A stretch of DNA of 64,000 bases from an uncultured Eubacteriales bacterium (GTDB lineage Bacteria > Bacillota > Clostridia > Oscillospirales > Acutalibacteraceae): contig CAOUJG010000002.1 in assembly GCA_948537335.1 (NCBI GenBank), forward strand, positions 57,208-121,207, written 5' to 3'. Under the pieces are notes generated by a model, which did not search any database, was not told the DNA's origin, and worked only from the letters and a program-made list of their open reading frames with translations. Both the position numbers and the translations under genes were made by a program. Positions 17,195-26,428 of the stretch are shown piece after piece (positions within the stretch are counted from its first letter, which is position 1; every line of letters starts with the position of its first letter).

Positions 17195-19423
17195 ATGACG
17201 CAGGGCGAGACGAAAACGTTGTACGAAGTGATGGGCGCGGTGGAGCGAATCGTGTTCCGAAACGAGCAGAACGGCTATAGCGTGATAGAACTGAGCGTGG
17301 AGGGCGAGCAGCTGACCGCCGTGGGGACGTTGCCTTATGTTGGGGTTGGAGAAAACGTGAGACTGCTGGGCAATTTCAAGAGTCACCCAACGTTTGGAGA
17401 GCAATTTGTGGTGGAATTATGCGAGCGCTCGATGCCGACAACAACCGCCGCAATCTTGAAGTATCTGTCTTCTGGTGTGATAAAGGGCGTAGGACCGGGG
17501 ATCGCGAGCAAGTTGGTGGAGAAATTTGGCGAAAAAACGCTAGAAGTAATCGAAAAAACGCCGCAAGAGATGACCAAAATACGCGGAATCACGCAAGAGA
17601 AGGCGCAAAAAATCTCGGACGAATTCAACAAGCTGTTTTGCGTAAGAGAGCTGATGATATACCTCGGGAAGTACGGCATAACGCCGGAGGAGGCCATAAA
17701 AATATACAAGCAGTACGGCCAGGAGGCCGCCGAGCGCATCAACGAGAATCCGTACCTGCTGTGCGAGGAGCCGCTGGGGGTAAGCTTTGAAAGGGCCGAC
17801 AAACTGGCGTACGCGCTGCAACTGCCGCAGGAGGACGACTGCCGAATCCGCGCAGGGACGGTTTACATCCTGCAGCATAATATGAATAACGGACACACAT
17901 GCCTGCCAAAGGACAAATTGCTCGAAGCGGCGGCGAATTTTTTGAACATAGAGCTAGAAAAGGCCGATAGAGTGCTGGAAGAGCTGTTGCAAGAGGGCGC
18001 ACTGCAGCGGGATATCATGGACGAAAGAGAATTCATATTTACAAGCAAAATGCACCAAATCGAGGTGTACTCGGCGGGGCGGCTGCTGATGATGCTGAAA
18101 TTTCCACCAAAGAAAATCCTGGGAGCGGACGAATTCATAGAAGCCATCGAACGGGAGCACAAAATAAGTTATGCAAAGCTCCAAATAACGGCGATAAAGC
18201 AAGCGCTAGAAGAGGGATTGCTGATTTTGACGGGAGGCCCGGGCACGGGCAAAACCACAACTCTTAATGCGATCATAAATATCCTCGAAAAGAACGGAGA
18301 AAAAGTCAGTCTGGCGGCGCCCACCGGCAGAGCGGCACAAAGGATGGCAGCGGTGACGGGCAAGGAGGCCAAGACTATCCACAGGCTGCTAGAGGTGCAG
18401 TGGGATGCAGACGATAAGCAAGTGTTCAAGCGAAATGAGAAGAACTTGCTAGATTGCGATGCACTGATTTTAGATGAGCTGTCGATGGTGGATGCCGCGC
18501 TATTTGAAGGCGTGCTGAGGGCGTTGCCACTGGGGTGCCGGCTTATCATGGTTGGAGATTGCGACCAGTTGCCTTCGGTTGGGGCTGGAAACGTGCTCTC
18601 GGACCTGATAAAATCGGGGGTAATCGCCACTGTAGAGCTAAAGGAAATTTTTCGTCAGTCGCAGAAAAGCCTGATCGTAACGAACGCCCACAGAATTGTA
18701 AACGGGGAGATGCCCGAGCTGTCAGTAAGAGATAATGATTTTTTTTTCATGAGGGTGAATGATCAACAGGCAATCAGCGACACGATTAGGGATTTGTGTA
18801 CCAGGCGGCTGCCGGAGACATACGGGTACTCATCGCTGTTCGACATACAGGTGATCGCGCCGGGCAAAAAGGGTCTGCTTGGCACTGTACAGATAAACAA
18901 GGTCATGCAAGAGGCTCTAAATGGCTCCAGCACGGCGAAGAAAGAGATCAACATAAACGGGACGGTCTTTCGCGAGGGCGACAAGGTGATGCAGATAAAA
19001 AATAATTACGATATACTGTTCGCGCGCGAGGATAGCACCGGTGGCGAGGGCGTCTTTAACGGAGATATTGGGATTCTTTTGAACATAGACAAGGAAGAAG
19101 GCGCGCTAATCGTGCAGTTTGACGATAAGTATGCGAAATATGACCTAGAAAGCGCAAAGGACCTGGATTTAGCCTATGCCATAACCGTGCACAAGAGCCA
19201 GGGCAGCGAGTTTGAGGCGGTCGTGATGCCGATGTACTTCGGCGCGCCGCAGTTGTATTACAGGAATTTGCTGTACACGGCAGTAACGCGGGCCAGGTCG
19301 ATGATAGTCTTGGTGGGAAACGACTGGACAGTGAGAAAGATGGTCGAAAACAACAAGAAAACCAGGCGATTTTCGGGGCTGAAGAATTTTCTGATAAAAG
19401 GCTGTGAGGTGGCGACGGAATGA
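17195..19423 (+). CDS. recD2: RecD2-type ATP-dependent DNA helicase
   Basis: A superfamily 1B 5'-3' DNA helicase not associated with RecBC, involved in repair and replication stress. 742 residues, normal. Seen in order: an N-terminal OB-like domain, a helix-hairpin-helix region (about residues 90-200, with GVIKGVGPGIASKLVEKFG), Walker A GGPGTGKT at residues 347-354, Walker B LILDELSMVD near 430, and the C-terminal helicase motif AYAITVHKSQGSEFEAVV with VTRARS near the end. The ATG at 17195 is set by the GAGGAG ribosome binding site. Its stop overlaps the comF start by 4 nt, indicating translational coupling. Confidence 0.96.
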   Translation: MTQGETKTLYEVMGAVERIVFRNEQNGYSVIELSVEGEQLTAVGTLPYVGVGENVRLLGNFKSHPTFGEQFVVELCERSMPTTTAAILKYLSSGVIKGVGPGIASKLVEKFGEKTLEVIEKTPQEMTKIRGITQEKAQKISDEFNKLFCVRELMIYLGKYGITPEEAIKIYKQYGQEAAERINENPYLLCEEPLGVSFERADKLAYALQLPQEDDCRIRAGTVYILQHNMNNGHTCLPKDKLLEAAANFLNIELEKADRVLEELLQEGALQRDIMDEREFIFTSKMHQIEVYSAGRLLMMLKFPPKKILGADEFIEAIEREHKISYAKLQITAIKQALEEGLLILTGGPGTGKTTTLNAIINILEKNGEKVSLAAPTGRAAQRMAAVTGKEAKTIHRLLEVQWDADDKQVFKRNEKNLLDCDALILDELSMVDAALFEGVLRALPLGCRLIMVGDCDQLPSVGAGNVLSDLIKSGVIATVELKEIFRQSQKSLIVTNAHRIVNGEMPELSVRDNDFFFMRVNDQQAISDTIRDLCTRRLPETYGYSSLFDIQVIAPGKKGLLGTVQINKVMQEALNGSSTAKKEININGTVFREGDKVMQIKNNYDILFAREDSTGGEGVFNGDIGILLNIDKEEGALIVQFDDKYAKYDLESAKDLDLAYAITVHKSQGSEFEAVVMPMYFGAPQLYYRNLLYTAVTRARSMIVLVGNDWTVRKMVENNKKTRRFSGLKNFLIKGCEVATE

Positions 19424-20097
19424 ACTTTAGAAAAATTTTGTCCGTATTTTTCCCATCACGGTGCCCGTTTTGCAAAGGAATAATCTCTGCAGATGAGGTC
19501 GTTTGCCGAAACTGCGAGAAAAAGATAAATCGAAAGTCGATAAAAATTACGTTAACAACGCGGACCGGGCGTAGATTCGAATGTGTGGCGCCGTTTGCCT
19601 ATGTGGAGCCAATCCGCGGGGCGATACACGATTATAAGTTCAACGGAGCTAGGAATTTTGCGGTTCCGTTTGGTAAATATGTGGCCGACGTTTTGGCCGA
19701 GAGCGTTGACATCGCGAAAGTGGACCTTATAACGAGCGTCCCGCTGCACAAGGCCAGAAAACGAGAGCGCGGGTTTAATCAGGCGGAGATTTTCGCCAAA
19801 GAGGTAGGCCGGTTGACGGGTATCCCTTACGCGGAAACGCTGAAAAAAGTCAAACGGAATAAAACTCAGCACGAACTAAGCCAGCAAGAGCGCATTGAGA
19901 ACGTGAAGGATGTTTACGCGATAATAGAAAGCGCGGCCGTAACGGGCAAAGTCATCGTGATTTGCGACGACATTTTGACAACGGGCAACACAATGGCAGA
20001 ATGCGCGGATATGATCTTGAAATCCGGCGCCAAAACTGTGATAGGAGCGACAATTGCAAACGTAGAGAACAGGCCTAAAATAATCGACAAAAAATAG
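19420..20097 (+). CDS. comF: ComF-family amidophosphoribosyltransferase-like protein
   Basis: ComF family, linked in other bacteria to DNA uptake or repair through partnership with helicases. 225 residues. The N-terminus has a four-cysteine zinc-binding pair (CPFC near residue 15 and CRNC near residue 30). The C-terminus is a type I phosphoribosyltransferase fold with the PRPP loop VICDDILTTGNT. The central block LITSVPLHKARKRERGFNQAE is the ComF signature. Start ATG overlaps the recD2 stop (ATGA), so the two are one translational unit. No other competence gene is present in the window. Confidence 0.93.
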   Translation: MNFRKILSVFFPSRCPFCKGIISADEVVCRNCEKKINRKSIKITLTTRTGRRFECVAPFAYVEPIRGAIHDYKFNGARNFAVPFGKYVADVLAESVDIAKVDLITSVPLHKARKRERGFNQAEIFAKEVGRLTGIPYAETLKKVKRNKTQHELSQQERIENVKDVYAIIESAAVTGKVIVICDDILTTGNTMAECADMILKSGAKTVIGATIANVENRPKIIDKK

Positions 20098-20156
20098 AAA
20101 AATATACGAACATAATATACAAATTATACAAAATTTGATAAATTAATTTTAACCTA

Positions 20157-20185
20157 TTTACAAAATAATTTTGGTGTGGTATAAT
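20157..20185 (+). promoter_or_regulatory. SigmaA-type promoter of the secreted-protein gene
   Basis: TTTACA (20157-20162), 17-nt spacer, perfect TATAAT (20180-20185). The same architecture as the promoter at 5969. The transcript would have a roughly 100-nt leader. Confidence 0.8.
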
Positions 20186-20294
20186 GTAAAACAATTGAAA
20201 GAAAGGAGAGGTCTGTTTATCAAAAGGTAGTTTTTTGATGTGTAAATGCGCATTAAAAATGATTGCAGAATTTATTAAAAGGAGTTTTTATTTT

Positions 20295-21275
20295 ATGAAA
20301 AAATTTTTGTCTATGGCCCTTGCCATGGTAATGGCGTGCAATTTTACACTTTCTATTAGCAGAAACATAGCAGCTGCTGAAGGTTATTACGATGAATATG
20401 TAAATTTTGATGATAATTACGTAGAGTGGGTTTACAAAGGTTATGATGATGAGTATGTTTATTACAAAATACCTGAAGAATATTTAAAAGAATTAATTAA
20501 TGATAATAGGATTAATGTAGTAAAATTTGATGACAAATATGTTGTTATCAAACTCCACAAAAAAGACGTAAAAGAAATAATTGAAGAGAAACCATCAAAA
20601 CTAAGGAAGTTTCTAAAGGCTGTTTTGAGGGTTGCTTATACAGGCATAGTTGCTATTACTAGCTGCGGATTATATCGTATCTATAATCAGCATATAGGCA
20701 AGATGGATAAAGAGGGTAAGTTTACCATTAATGAAAATTCAACTTTACTTGAAAAAATAGATGCAAATGTTGCGAACTATATTAAAATATTCAATTCGTA
20801 TGTTGATGGAACAATTAGTTCTAATTTGTTTGGTAACAACAGTATATTTAACAGAGGAATTAATGGAACAAAAAGCTTTTTTATAAATAACCTTAATGCA
20901 ACACAAACATTTTTAAGTAAGCTTTGGCCTTTTGGTAGAAAAATAAACAGCTCAAATACACAGCAGCAAACAAGTAGTAGCTCGAACACAAATATTCAGC
21001 AGCAAACAAATAGTTCAGTCTCAATAGTAATAACGGCAACAAATAGCTCAAATACCCAGCAGCCAACACAAACATCTAAGCCAGTAAAGACTCCACAACC
21101 CTCGCCAAGCCCAACATCTAATCTAGAAACAGAAACAAATGGTTCAACCTCAATAATACCAGGAGGGCAACAACAGGTGGAAACTAACGAGCAACAAGGT
21201 AATAATTGTGGAGAAGGATTCATTTATAAGAATGGTAGCTGTGTTCCTGATAATGAACAAAAAAATAATGATTAA
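20295..21275 (+). CDS. Secreted low-complexity protein, function unknown
   Basis: I do not recognise this 326-residue protein. It has a clear signal peptide (MKKFLSMALAMVMACNFTLS, cleavage probable near AAAEG). Then comes an acidic Tyr/Asp-rich segment with a loosely repeated pattern (YYDEYV, DDNYVEWV, YDDEYVYY), and a region with one possible membrane segment near residues 110-130. A long Ser/Thr/Gln/Asn linker follows (several QQQT, SSNT and PTQT runs) with Pro-rich TPQPSPSP, and a small Cys-pair end CGEGFIYKNGSC. The start is fixed by AAAAGGAG 10 nt upstream. Base composition is visibly more A/T-rich than the neighbouring recD2-comF and rny genes, consistent with transfer or a fast-evolving surface gene. 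It has its own promoter and terminator. Confidence 0.75.
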   Translation: MKKFLSMALAMVMACNFTLSISRNIAAAEGYYDEYVNFDDNYVEWVYKGYDDEYVYYKIPEEYLKELINDNRINVVKFDDKYVVIKLHKKDVKEIIEEKPSKLRKFLKAVLRVAYTGIVAITSCGLYRIYNQHIGKMDKEGKFTINENSTLLEKIDANVANYIKIFNSYVDGTISSNLFGNNSIFNRGINGTKSFFINNLNATQTFLSKLWPFGRKINSSNTQQQTSSSSNTNIQQQTNSSVSIVITATNSSNTQQPTQTSKPVKTPQPSPSPTSNLETETNGSTSIIPGGQQQVETNEQQGNNCGEGFIYKNGSCVPDNEQKNND

Positions 21276-21295
21276 TAAAACTTAAATAATTAAGA

Positions 21296-21329
21296 CCGGT
21301 ATCCAGAATAATTGGATACCGGCTATTTT
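21296..21329 (+). terminator. Intrinsic terminator after the secreted-protein gene
   Basis: A perfect 9-bp stem, CCGGTATCC (21296-21304) with GGATACCGG (21314-21322), followed by CTATTTTTA. It sits between two convergent genes and could also act weakly on the rny side. Confidence 0.85.
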
Positions 21330-21343
21330 TATCTTAATTTATA

Positions 21344-22879
21344 TTATCTTGCGTACTCAACGACGCGGCTTTCACGGATAATATTAACCTTAACTTGGCC
21401 GGGGTAATCGAGCTCGTTTTCAATTTTCTTGCAAACCTCTCGAGCCAAAATAGCAGCCTGATCGTCATTGATGACATCGGGCTTAACCATTATCCGAATC
21501 TCGCGGCCAGCCTGAATCGCAAAGCACCGTTCCACACCCTTAAAGGAAGAAGCGATTTCCTCCAGCTTCTCAAGACGTTTAATGTAATTCTCCAGATTTT
21601 CACGCCGTGCACCAGGTCGAGCAGCAGAAATAGCGTCCGCAGCTTGAACAAGGCAAGCAATAACGGTTTTGGCCTCAATGTCGCCGTGGTGGGCCTGAAT
21701 TGCATGAACAACGGCATCACTTTCGCGGTATTTCTTAGCAAGATCAACGCCGATCTCAATATGAGACCCCTCAACCTGGTGGTCAAGAGCCTTACCGATG
21801 TCGTGCAAAAGACCAGCACGCCGAGCAATGGTAGGATCAAGTCCGAGCTCAGAGGCCATAGATCCGGCCAGGTGAGCGACTTCCAAGGAATGCTCTAAAA
21901 CATTTTGGCCATAGCTGGTGCGATAGCGGAGCCGACCAAGCAACTTGATAAGCTCAGGGTGAATCGAATTAACGCCAGCTTCAATGATCGCACGCTCGCC
22001 CTCGGCCTTGATGCTCCGGTCGACCTCTTTTTTGGCGCGATCGATAGTCTCCTCAATCCTAGCAGGGTGAATCCGGCCGTCAGTAATGAGATTTTCAAGC
22101 GCGACCCGCGCAATCTCGCGGCGGATTGGGTCAAAACTAGAAATAGTGATAGCCTCGGGGGTGTCGTCAATAATCAAATCGACGCCGGTCAAAGTCTCGA
22201 TAGCACGGATGTTCCGCCCCTCTCGACCAATGATGCGACCCTTCATTTCGTCGTTTGGCAAAGGCACAACACTAACAGTGGCCTCTGCAACGTGGTCGGA
22301 CGCACATCTCTGAATCGCAAGGGAGATGATTTCTCGTGCCCTTTTTTCAGATTCATCTTTGGCCTTTTGCTCGAATTCCAAGATTTTAACGGACTTTTCG
22401 TGCGTCAGCTCTTCGTCCAAACTCTTGAGCAAATATTCCTTCGCCTGCTGCAAAGTAAACCCCGAGATCTTCTCCAAAGCCTCGAACTGCTGCTGTTTAA
22501 GCTCCTGCACCAGCTGCGACTGTTTATTCAGCTCTTCACTTTTCGCGTCCAAATTGTCCATTTTCTTGTCCAAAGACTCCTCGCGCTGCAAAACCCGCCG
22601 CTCCTGCCGCTGAATATCCTTGCGCTTCTCGGCAATCTCCTTCTCGGCATCGGTGCGCAGCTTATGTACCTCGTCCTTGCCCTCAATAATGATCGCGTTT
22701 TTCTTGACCTGAGCCTCACTAATAGCCTCACTCAAAATTTTCTTAGCCTCGAGCTCAGCCGAGCTAATGGCAGATTCGGCGACTTTTTTACGATGCGAAA
22801 TGCCGAGTTTGAAGGCAACAAAAGCAGTAATAAAAGCGACAATTATAACAGAGAGTATAATTAGCCCAAAATTTAACAA
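21344..22879 (-). CDS. rny: Ribonuclease Y
   Basis: Membrane-anchored endoribonuclease that initiates mRNA decay in Firmicutes. 511 residues. Seen in order: an N-terminal membrane segment (about residues 3-24), a long Glu/Lys/Gln-rich coiled coil (about 30-190), a KH domain with GRIIGREGRNIRAIE near residue 210, and an HD domain with LLHDIGKALDH near residue 355. The start is TTG, fixed by AAGGAGG 8 nt upstream; a farther in-frame TTG at 22921 lacks a site. It is monocistronic and convergent with the secreted-protein gene. Confidence 0.96.
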   Translation of the reverse strand: MLNFGLIILSVIIVAFITAFVAFKLGISHRKKVAESAISSAELEAKKILSEAISEAQVKKNAIIIEGKDEVHKLRTDAEKEIAEKRKDIQRQERRVLQREESLDKKMDNLDAKSEELNKQSQLVQELKQQQFEALEKISGFTLQQAKEYLLKSLDEELTHEKSVKILEFEQKAKDESEKRAREIISLAIQRCASDHVAEATVSVVPLPNDEMKGRIIGREGRNIRAIETLTGVDLIIDDTPEAITISSFDPIRREIARVALENLITDGRIHPARIEETIDRAKKEVDRSIKAEGERAIIEAGVNSIHPELIKLLGRLRYRTSYGQNVLEHSLEVAHLAGSMASELGLDPTIARRAGLLHDIGKALDHQVEGSHIEIGVDLAKKYRESDAVVHAIQAHHGDIEAKTVIACLVQAADAISAARPGARRENLENYIKRLEKLEEIASSFKGVERCFAIQAGREIRIMVKPDVINDDQAAILAREVCKKIENELDYPGQVKVNIIRESRVVEYAR

Positions 22880-23264
22880 ATGGGGCACCTCCTTAAAAAT
22901 TTTTAAAATATTTAGAATCAATTTGTTTTTCGGTTATAGGATAAATTCAGATTTAAAGCCGTTCGTTTATATTTTTAAATTTTCAAAACAAAAAATAACC
23001 TTAAAAAGAAAAGGCTTTAAAGTTTATTTCAAAATAAAAAAATATATAAAAGCGATAAAAAATCGAAAATATACCTATAATTTTTGAGAATTAATAAGAT
23101 TCACAAATAAAATCCTCAACTAATATTGTATTACTTCGCACGGGGCACTGTCAAGCAAATTATAAACTGTTGAAATCGCGGGCAAATCGTGGTATCATAG
23201 AAAAAGAGAAGGCTCAAAATGGGAGCCGAGCAAATTTAGTTAAAAGAAAAAAGGTGTGAGTTTT
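22880..23264. other. A/T-rich divergent intergenic region between rny and thrS
   Basis: 385 nt without a credible gene. It holds the rny ribosome binding site at its left end, a very A/T-rich stretch, and the thrS promoter and leader at its right end. No T-box leader is present ahead of thrS: the leader is only about 60 nt and shows just a small GGCTC/GAGCC hairpin. Confidence 0.6.
23170..23198 (+). promoter_or_regulatory. SigmaA-type promoter of thrS
   Basis: TTGAAA (23170-23175), 17-nt spacer, TATCAT (23193-23198), followed by a short leader to the ATG at 23265. Confidence 0.65.
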
Positions 23265-25178
23265 ATGATAAACATTAAGCTAAAGGATGGCGCAGTAAAG
23301 CAGTATGAGGAGAATGTGACCCCAGCGCAGGTTGCGAAGTCGCTTGGTGCCGGGATTTATAAAGCAGCGTGTGCCGCGAAGTTGAACGGGGAGCTCATGG
23401 ACTTGCGGACGCCGATAAAAGAGGATTCTACACTAGAAATTTTGAGGTTCGAGGACGACGATTTCTGCAAGAAAGTCTATTGGCATACGTCGGCGCACGT
23501 GCTGGCGCAGGCGGTGCTGCGGCTTTTTCCGGACGCAAAGCTGGCAATTGGCCCGGCCATCGACAATGGATTTTACTATGACTTTGATTTGCCAAGAACG
23601 CTCAACGTGCAGGACTTGGAGCAGATCGAGGTGGAGATGAAGAGGATCATAAAGGAAGATCTGCCGGTGGAGCGCTTCGAGTTGCCGCATGATGACGCCG
23701 TCGAGCTGATGAAAAATAAGGACCAAAAATACAAGCTAGAGCTAATCGAGGAACACGCTGGCAAGGGCGAGAATTTGGTGTTTCGCAAGCAGGGGGACTT
23801 CACGGACCTATGCGCGGGGCCGCATTTAATCTCAACCGGTCAGCTAAAAGCGATAAAACTGCTAAGCTGCACGGGTGCGTATTGGCGCGGAGATGCAAAA
23901 GGTCCGATGCTGCAGCGGGTTTATGGTATATCGTTCCCCAAAACAGCTGAGCTAGAGGCTTATTTGACAAAAATGGAGGAGGCCAAAAAGCGCGATCACA
24001 GAAAGCTCGGCAGAGAGCTAGAACTCTTCGGTCTGTTTGAGGAAGGACCGGGGTTTCCGTTCTTCTTCCCAAATGGAATGCGGCTTCGCAACGCGCTGCT
24101 GGACTTTTGGCACGAGGAGCACGACAAGGCCGGCTACGTCGAGATAAAAACGCCGATGATGCTGAACAAAGAGCTGTGGTTGCGGTCGGGGCACTGGGAG
24201 CACTACAAGAGCAACATGTACACGACGGTCATCGACGAGCAGGAGTTTGCCATCAAGCCGATGAACTGTCCCGGTGGGATGTTGGTGTACAAAAGCAGAC
24301 CGCATTCGTATCGCGATCTGCCTATGCGAGTGGCCGAGCTAGGATTGGTGCATCGGCATGAGCTTTCTGGCGCGCTGCACGGTTTGATGAGAGTTCGCTG
24401 TTTTACGCAAGACGACGCGCATATCTTCATGACGCCGAACCAAATCGAGCCCGAAATAGTGGGTGTCATCCGGCTAATCGACAAATTTTATTCGACATTC
24501 GGATTCAAGTACCACATAGAGCTGTCCACGCGGCCGGAGGACTCGCTGGGCACGGACGAGCAGTGGAACAGGGCCACAGAGGGCCTAAAGAATGCGCTCG
24601 ATAGCATCGGCAAAAAGTATAAGATAAACGAGGGAGACGGGGCATTCTATGGGCCAAAGATCGATTTTCACCTGGAGGATTGCTTAGGCAGAACGTGGCA
24701 GTGCGGCACAATCCAGCTTGACTTCCAAATGCCAGAGCGGTTTGACCTCACTTATGTGGGCGAAGATGGCGAAAAACACCGTCCCGTCATGATACATAGA
24801 GTAATCTTAGGCAGCATAGAGCGATTTATCGGCATTTTGATAGAGCACTTCGCAGGAACATTCCCATTGTGGCTGGCACCGGAGCAAGTCAGAATTTTGC
24901 CGTTGAGCGAGAGATTCCACAAAGAAGCGCTAGAAATTGAAGAGCAGCTGAAACAGATAAAAATCAAAGCGGCGACGGACACAAAGAGCGAAAAAATAGG
25001 CTACAAAATAAGGGAAGCGCAGCTGAAAAAGGTCCCATACATGCTGGTAGTGGGCGATAAGGAAGTCGAAACAAACACCGTCTCGGTGAGGTCTAGAAGC
25101 GAGGGAGACCTTGGTGCAATGCAACTGGCCGAGTTTATAAAAATGATAGAAAAAGAAATCGCAGAAAAAAGAATATAA
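23265..25178 (+). CDS. thrS: Threonyl-tRNA synthetase
   Basis: Charges tRNA-Thr. 637 residues, full length. Seen in order: an N-terminal TGS domain (residues 1-60), the editing domain with the HTSAHVLAQAV motif near residue 73, the class II catalytic core with the zinc ligand Cys in MNCPGGM, motif 2 region VHRHELSGALHGLMRVR, and motif 3 with MIHRVILGSIERFIGILIEH; then the anticodon-binding domain. ATG start after AAAAGGTG; a GTG nine nt earlier is less likely. Stands alone with its own promoter and terminator. Confidence 0.97.
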   Translation: MINIKLKDGAVKQYEENVTPAQVAKSLGAGIYKAACAAKLNGELMDLRTPIKEDSTLEILRFEDDDFCKKVYWHTSAHVLAQAVLRLFPDAKLAIGPAIDNGFYYDFDLPRTLNVQDLEQIEVEMKRIIKEDLPVERFELPHDDAVELMKNKDQKYKLELIEEHAGKGENLVFRKQGDFTDLCAGPHLISTGQLKAIKLLSCTGAYWRGDAKGPMLQRVYGISFPKTAELEAYLTKMEEAKKRDHRKLGRELELFGLFEEGPGFPFFFPNGMRLRNALLDFWHEEHDKAGYVEIKTPMMLNKELWLRSGHWEHYKSNMYTTVIDEQEFAIKPMNCPGGMLVYKSRPHSYRDLPMRVAELGLVHRHELSGALHGLMRVRCFTQDDAHIFMTPNQIEPEIVGVIRLIDKFYSTFGFKYHIELSTRPEDSLGTDEQWNRATEGLKNALDSIGKKYKINEGDGAFYGPKIDFHLEDCLGRTWQCGTIQLDFQMPERFDLTYVGEDGEKHRPVMIHRVILGSIERFIGILIEHFAGTFPLWLAPEQVRILPLSERFHKEALEIEEQLKQIKIKAATDTKSEKIGYKIREAQLKKVPYMLVVGDKEVETNTVSVRSRSEGDLGAMQLAEFIKMIEKEIAEKRI

Positions 25179-25185
25179 AAAGAAA

Positions 25186-25215
25186 GCCCGTAACGAATGT
25201 GGTTGCGGGCCTTTT
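25186..25215 (+). terminator. Intrinsic terminator of thrS
   Basis: GCCCGTAAC (25186-25194) pairs with GTTGCGGGC (25202-25210), one G-U wobble, followed by CTTTT. Confidence 0.8.
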
Positions 25216-25246
25216 GGTTGTTTAATGTGTATACCAAATTAATGAT

Positions 25247-25768
25247 TCACGAAAAGAACAGCCGTACTATGAGGACGGAGAGAATAAAGCTGGCGAAATC
25301 TGCGGTGAGGGCTACGGGAAGGGTGTGGCGGGTATTTTTGATGCTCACGGCGCCAAAGTAAACGGCAAGGACGTAGAACGTAGTCTCGGTTGAGCCCATC
25401 ATGACGGAGGCGACGCGGCCCGGAAAGCTGTCTGGCCCGCAGGATTTAAAAATTGAGTCAACAAGCGCTAAAGCACCGCTGCCAGAGATCGGCCTTAGCA
25501 GCATTAGGGGGATCGTCTCTTTGGGAATGGCGATCAGGTTGCCGACGGGAGCTAGCAAAGAGGTTATAATGTCCAGAGCGCCCGAGGCTTTTAGCATGGA
25601 GACCGCAACGATCAAGCCGATCAGCGAGGGAGCAATGGAAAAGGCCGAAGAAAGGCCATCTTTGGCACCTAGGATGAACGTGTCAAACAGTGGAACGTTT
25701 TTTAAAAGTCCAAATATGATGATAAACCCGATGACGCCGGGCAATATGTAGAAGCTGAACGTGTTCAA
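25247..25768 (-). CDS. spmB: Spore maturation protein B
   Basis: One of a pair of membrane proteins (nucleoside recognition / Gate domain family) needed in Bacillus and Clostridium for spore-core dehydration. 173 residues with about five hydrophobic segments. The blocks LLRPISGSGALALVDSIF and VMMGSTETTFYVLAVYFG are the SpmB signature. It follows spmA by 24 nt on the same strand, and the two are certainly expressed together. ATG start. The molecular activity of SpmAB is not established. Confidence 0.94.
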   Translation of the reverse strand: MNTFSFYILPGVIGFIIIFGLLKNVPLFDTFILGAKDGLSSAFSIAPSLIGLIVAVSMLKASGALDIITSLLAPVGNLIAIPKETIPLMLLRPISGSGALALVDSIFKSCGPDSFPGRVASVMMGSTETTFYVLAVYFGAVSIKNTRHTLPVALTADFASFILSVLIVRLFFS

Positions 25769-25792
25769 TAAAGACCCTCACTTTGTTTTTCT

Positions 25793-26362
25793 TTATTTTT
25801 CGAAGAGTTTTGCCAAAATGACGCCGATTGCAAGTGCAACGAAGGAAGACACCCAGATGGCGGGCAGCACGTCGAACGGAGAGGCAGAGTTATACTTTTG
25901 GCGCAAAATGGACATCATGGTGGGCACGAGCTGGATGGAGGCAGTATTCATGACGGTGAAGATAACCATGCTGTTGTTGGCGACAGTTGGGGTTTTGTTC
26001 GTTTTGTTCATCTCCTTCATGGCAGAGATCCCGAGCGGGGTGGCGGCGTTGTCGAGCCCCAAGAGGTTTGCCGTGATGTTCATGCAAATGGCGTGGATGG
26101 CGGGGCTGTCCTCGGGATACTCCTTAAACAGGTGCTTGATAACGGGCTTAAAGAGCCGAGTTAGCACCGTGGTGAGGCCACCTCTGTTGGCGATCTCTAG
26201 AAGTCCGGTCCAAAGGCTCATCATGCCGGCCATAGAGATGACCAGACCGATGGCGTCGGAAGCTCCGGTTAAAATGGCGTCGGAAAGCGGTTTTACGTTT
26301 CCGGTAAAAACGGCGCAGACTATGCTTATTAGGATTAGCGCGCCCCAGATATAGTTTAACAT
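25793..26362 (-). CDS. spmA: Spore maturation protein A
   Basis: Partner of SpmB in spore maturation. 189 residues, with several membrane segments. Seen: LVISMAGMMSLWTGLLEIANRGG near residue 42, the NITANLLGLDNAATPLGISAMKEM block and NNSMVIFTVMNTASIQLVPTM, all characteristic of the family. The ATG follows AAGGAG. A sigmaA-like promoter lies upstream; in Bacillus subtilis this operon is under the mother-cell factor sigmaE, and I saw no clear sigmaE element here. The dacB gene that precedes spmAB in Bacillus is absent. Confidence 0.94.
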   Translation of the reverse strand: MLNYIWGALILISIVCAVFTGNVKPLSDAILTGASDAIGLVISMAGMMSLWTGLLEIANRGGLTTVLTRLFKPVIKHLFKEYPEDSPAIHAICMNITANLLGLDNAATPLGISAMKEMNKTNKTPTVANNSMVIFTVMNTASIQLVPTMMSILRQKYNSASPFDVLPAIWVSSFVALAIGVILAKLFEK

Positions 26363-26399
26363 TGCGAATAGCAGTCTCCTTCGAGTTTAAATTATGAAC

Positions 26400-26428
26400 A
26401 TTATATAACGCAAAACTACGACTTACAA
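26400..26428 (-). promoter_or_regulatory. SigmaA-like promoter upstream of spmA
   Basis: On the minus strand TTGTAA (26428-26423), 17-nt spacer, TATAAT (26405-26400), about 38 nt before the spmA start. Confidence 0.5.

Noticed and set aside
21905..22864. 319-codon plus-strand frame opposite rny
   Set aside because: Antisense to RNase Y, low-complexity Leu/Phe composition, no ribosome binding site.
23199..23264. Possible T-box leader ahead of thrS
   Set aside because: The leader is only about 60 nt and lacks the conserved T-box sequence; just a minor hairpin is visible.
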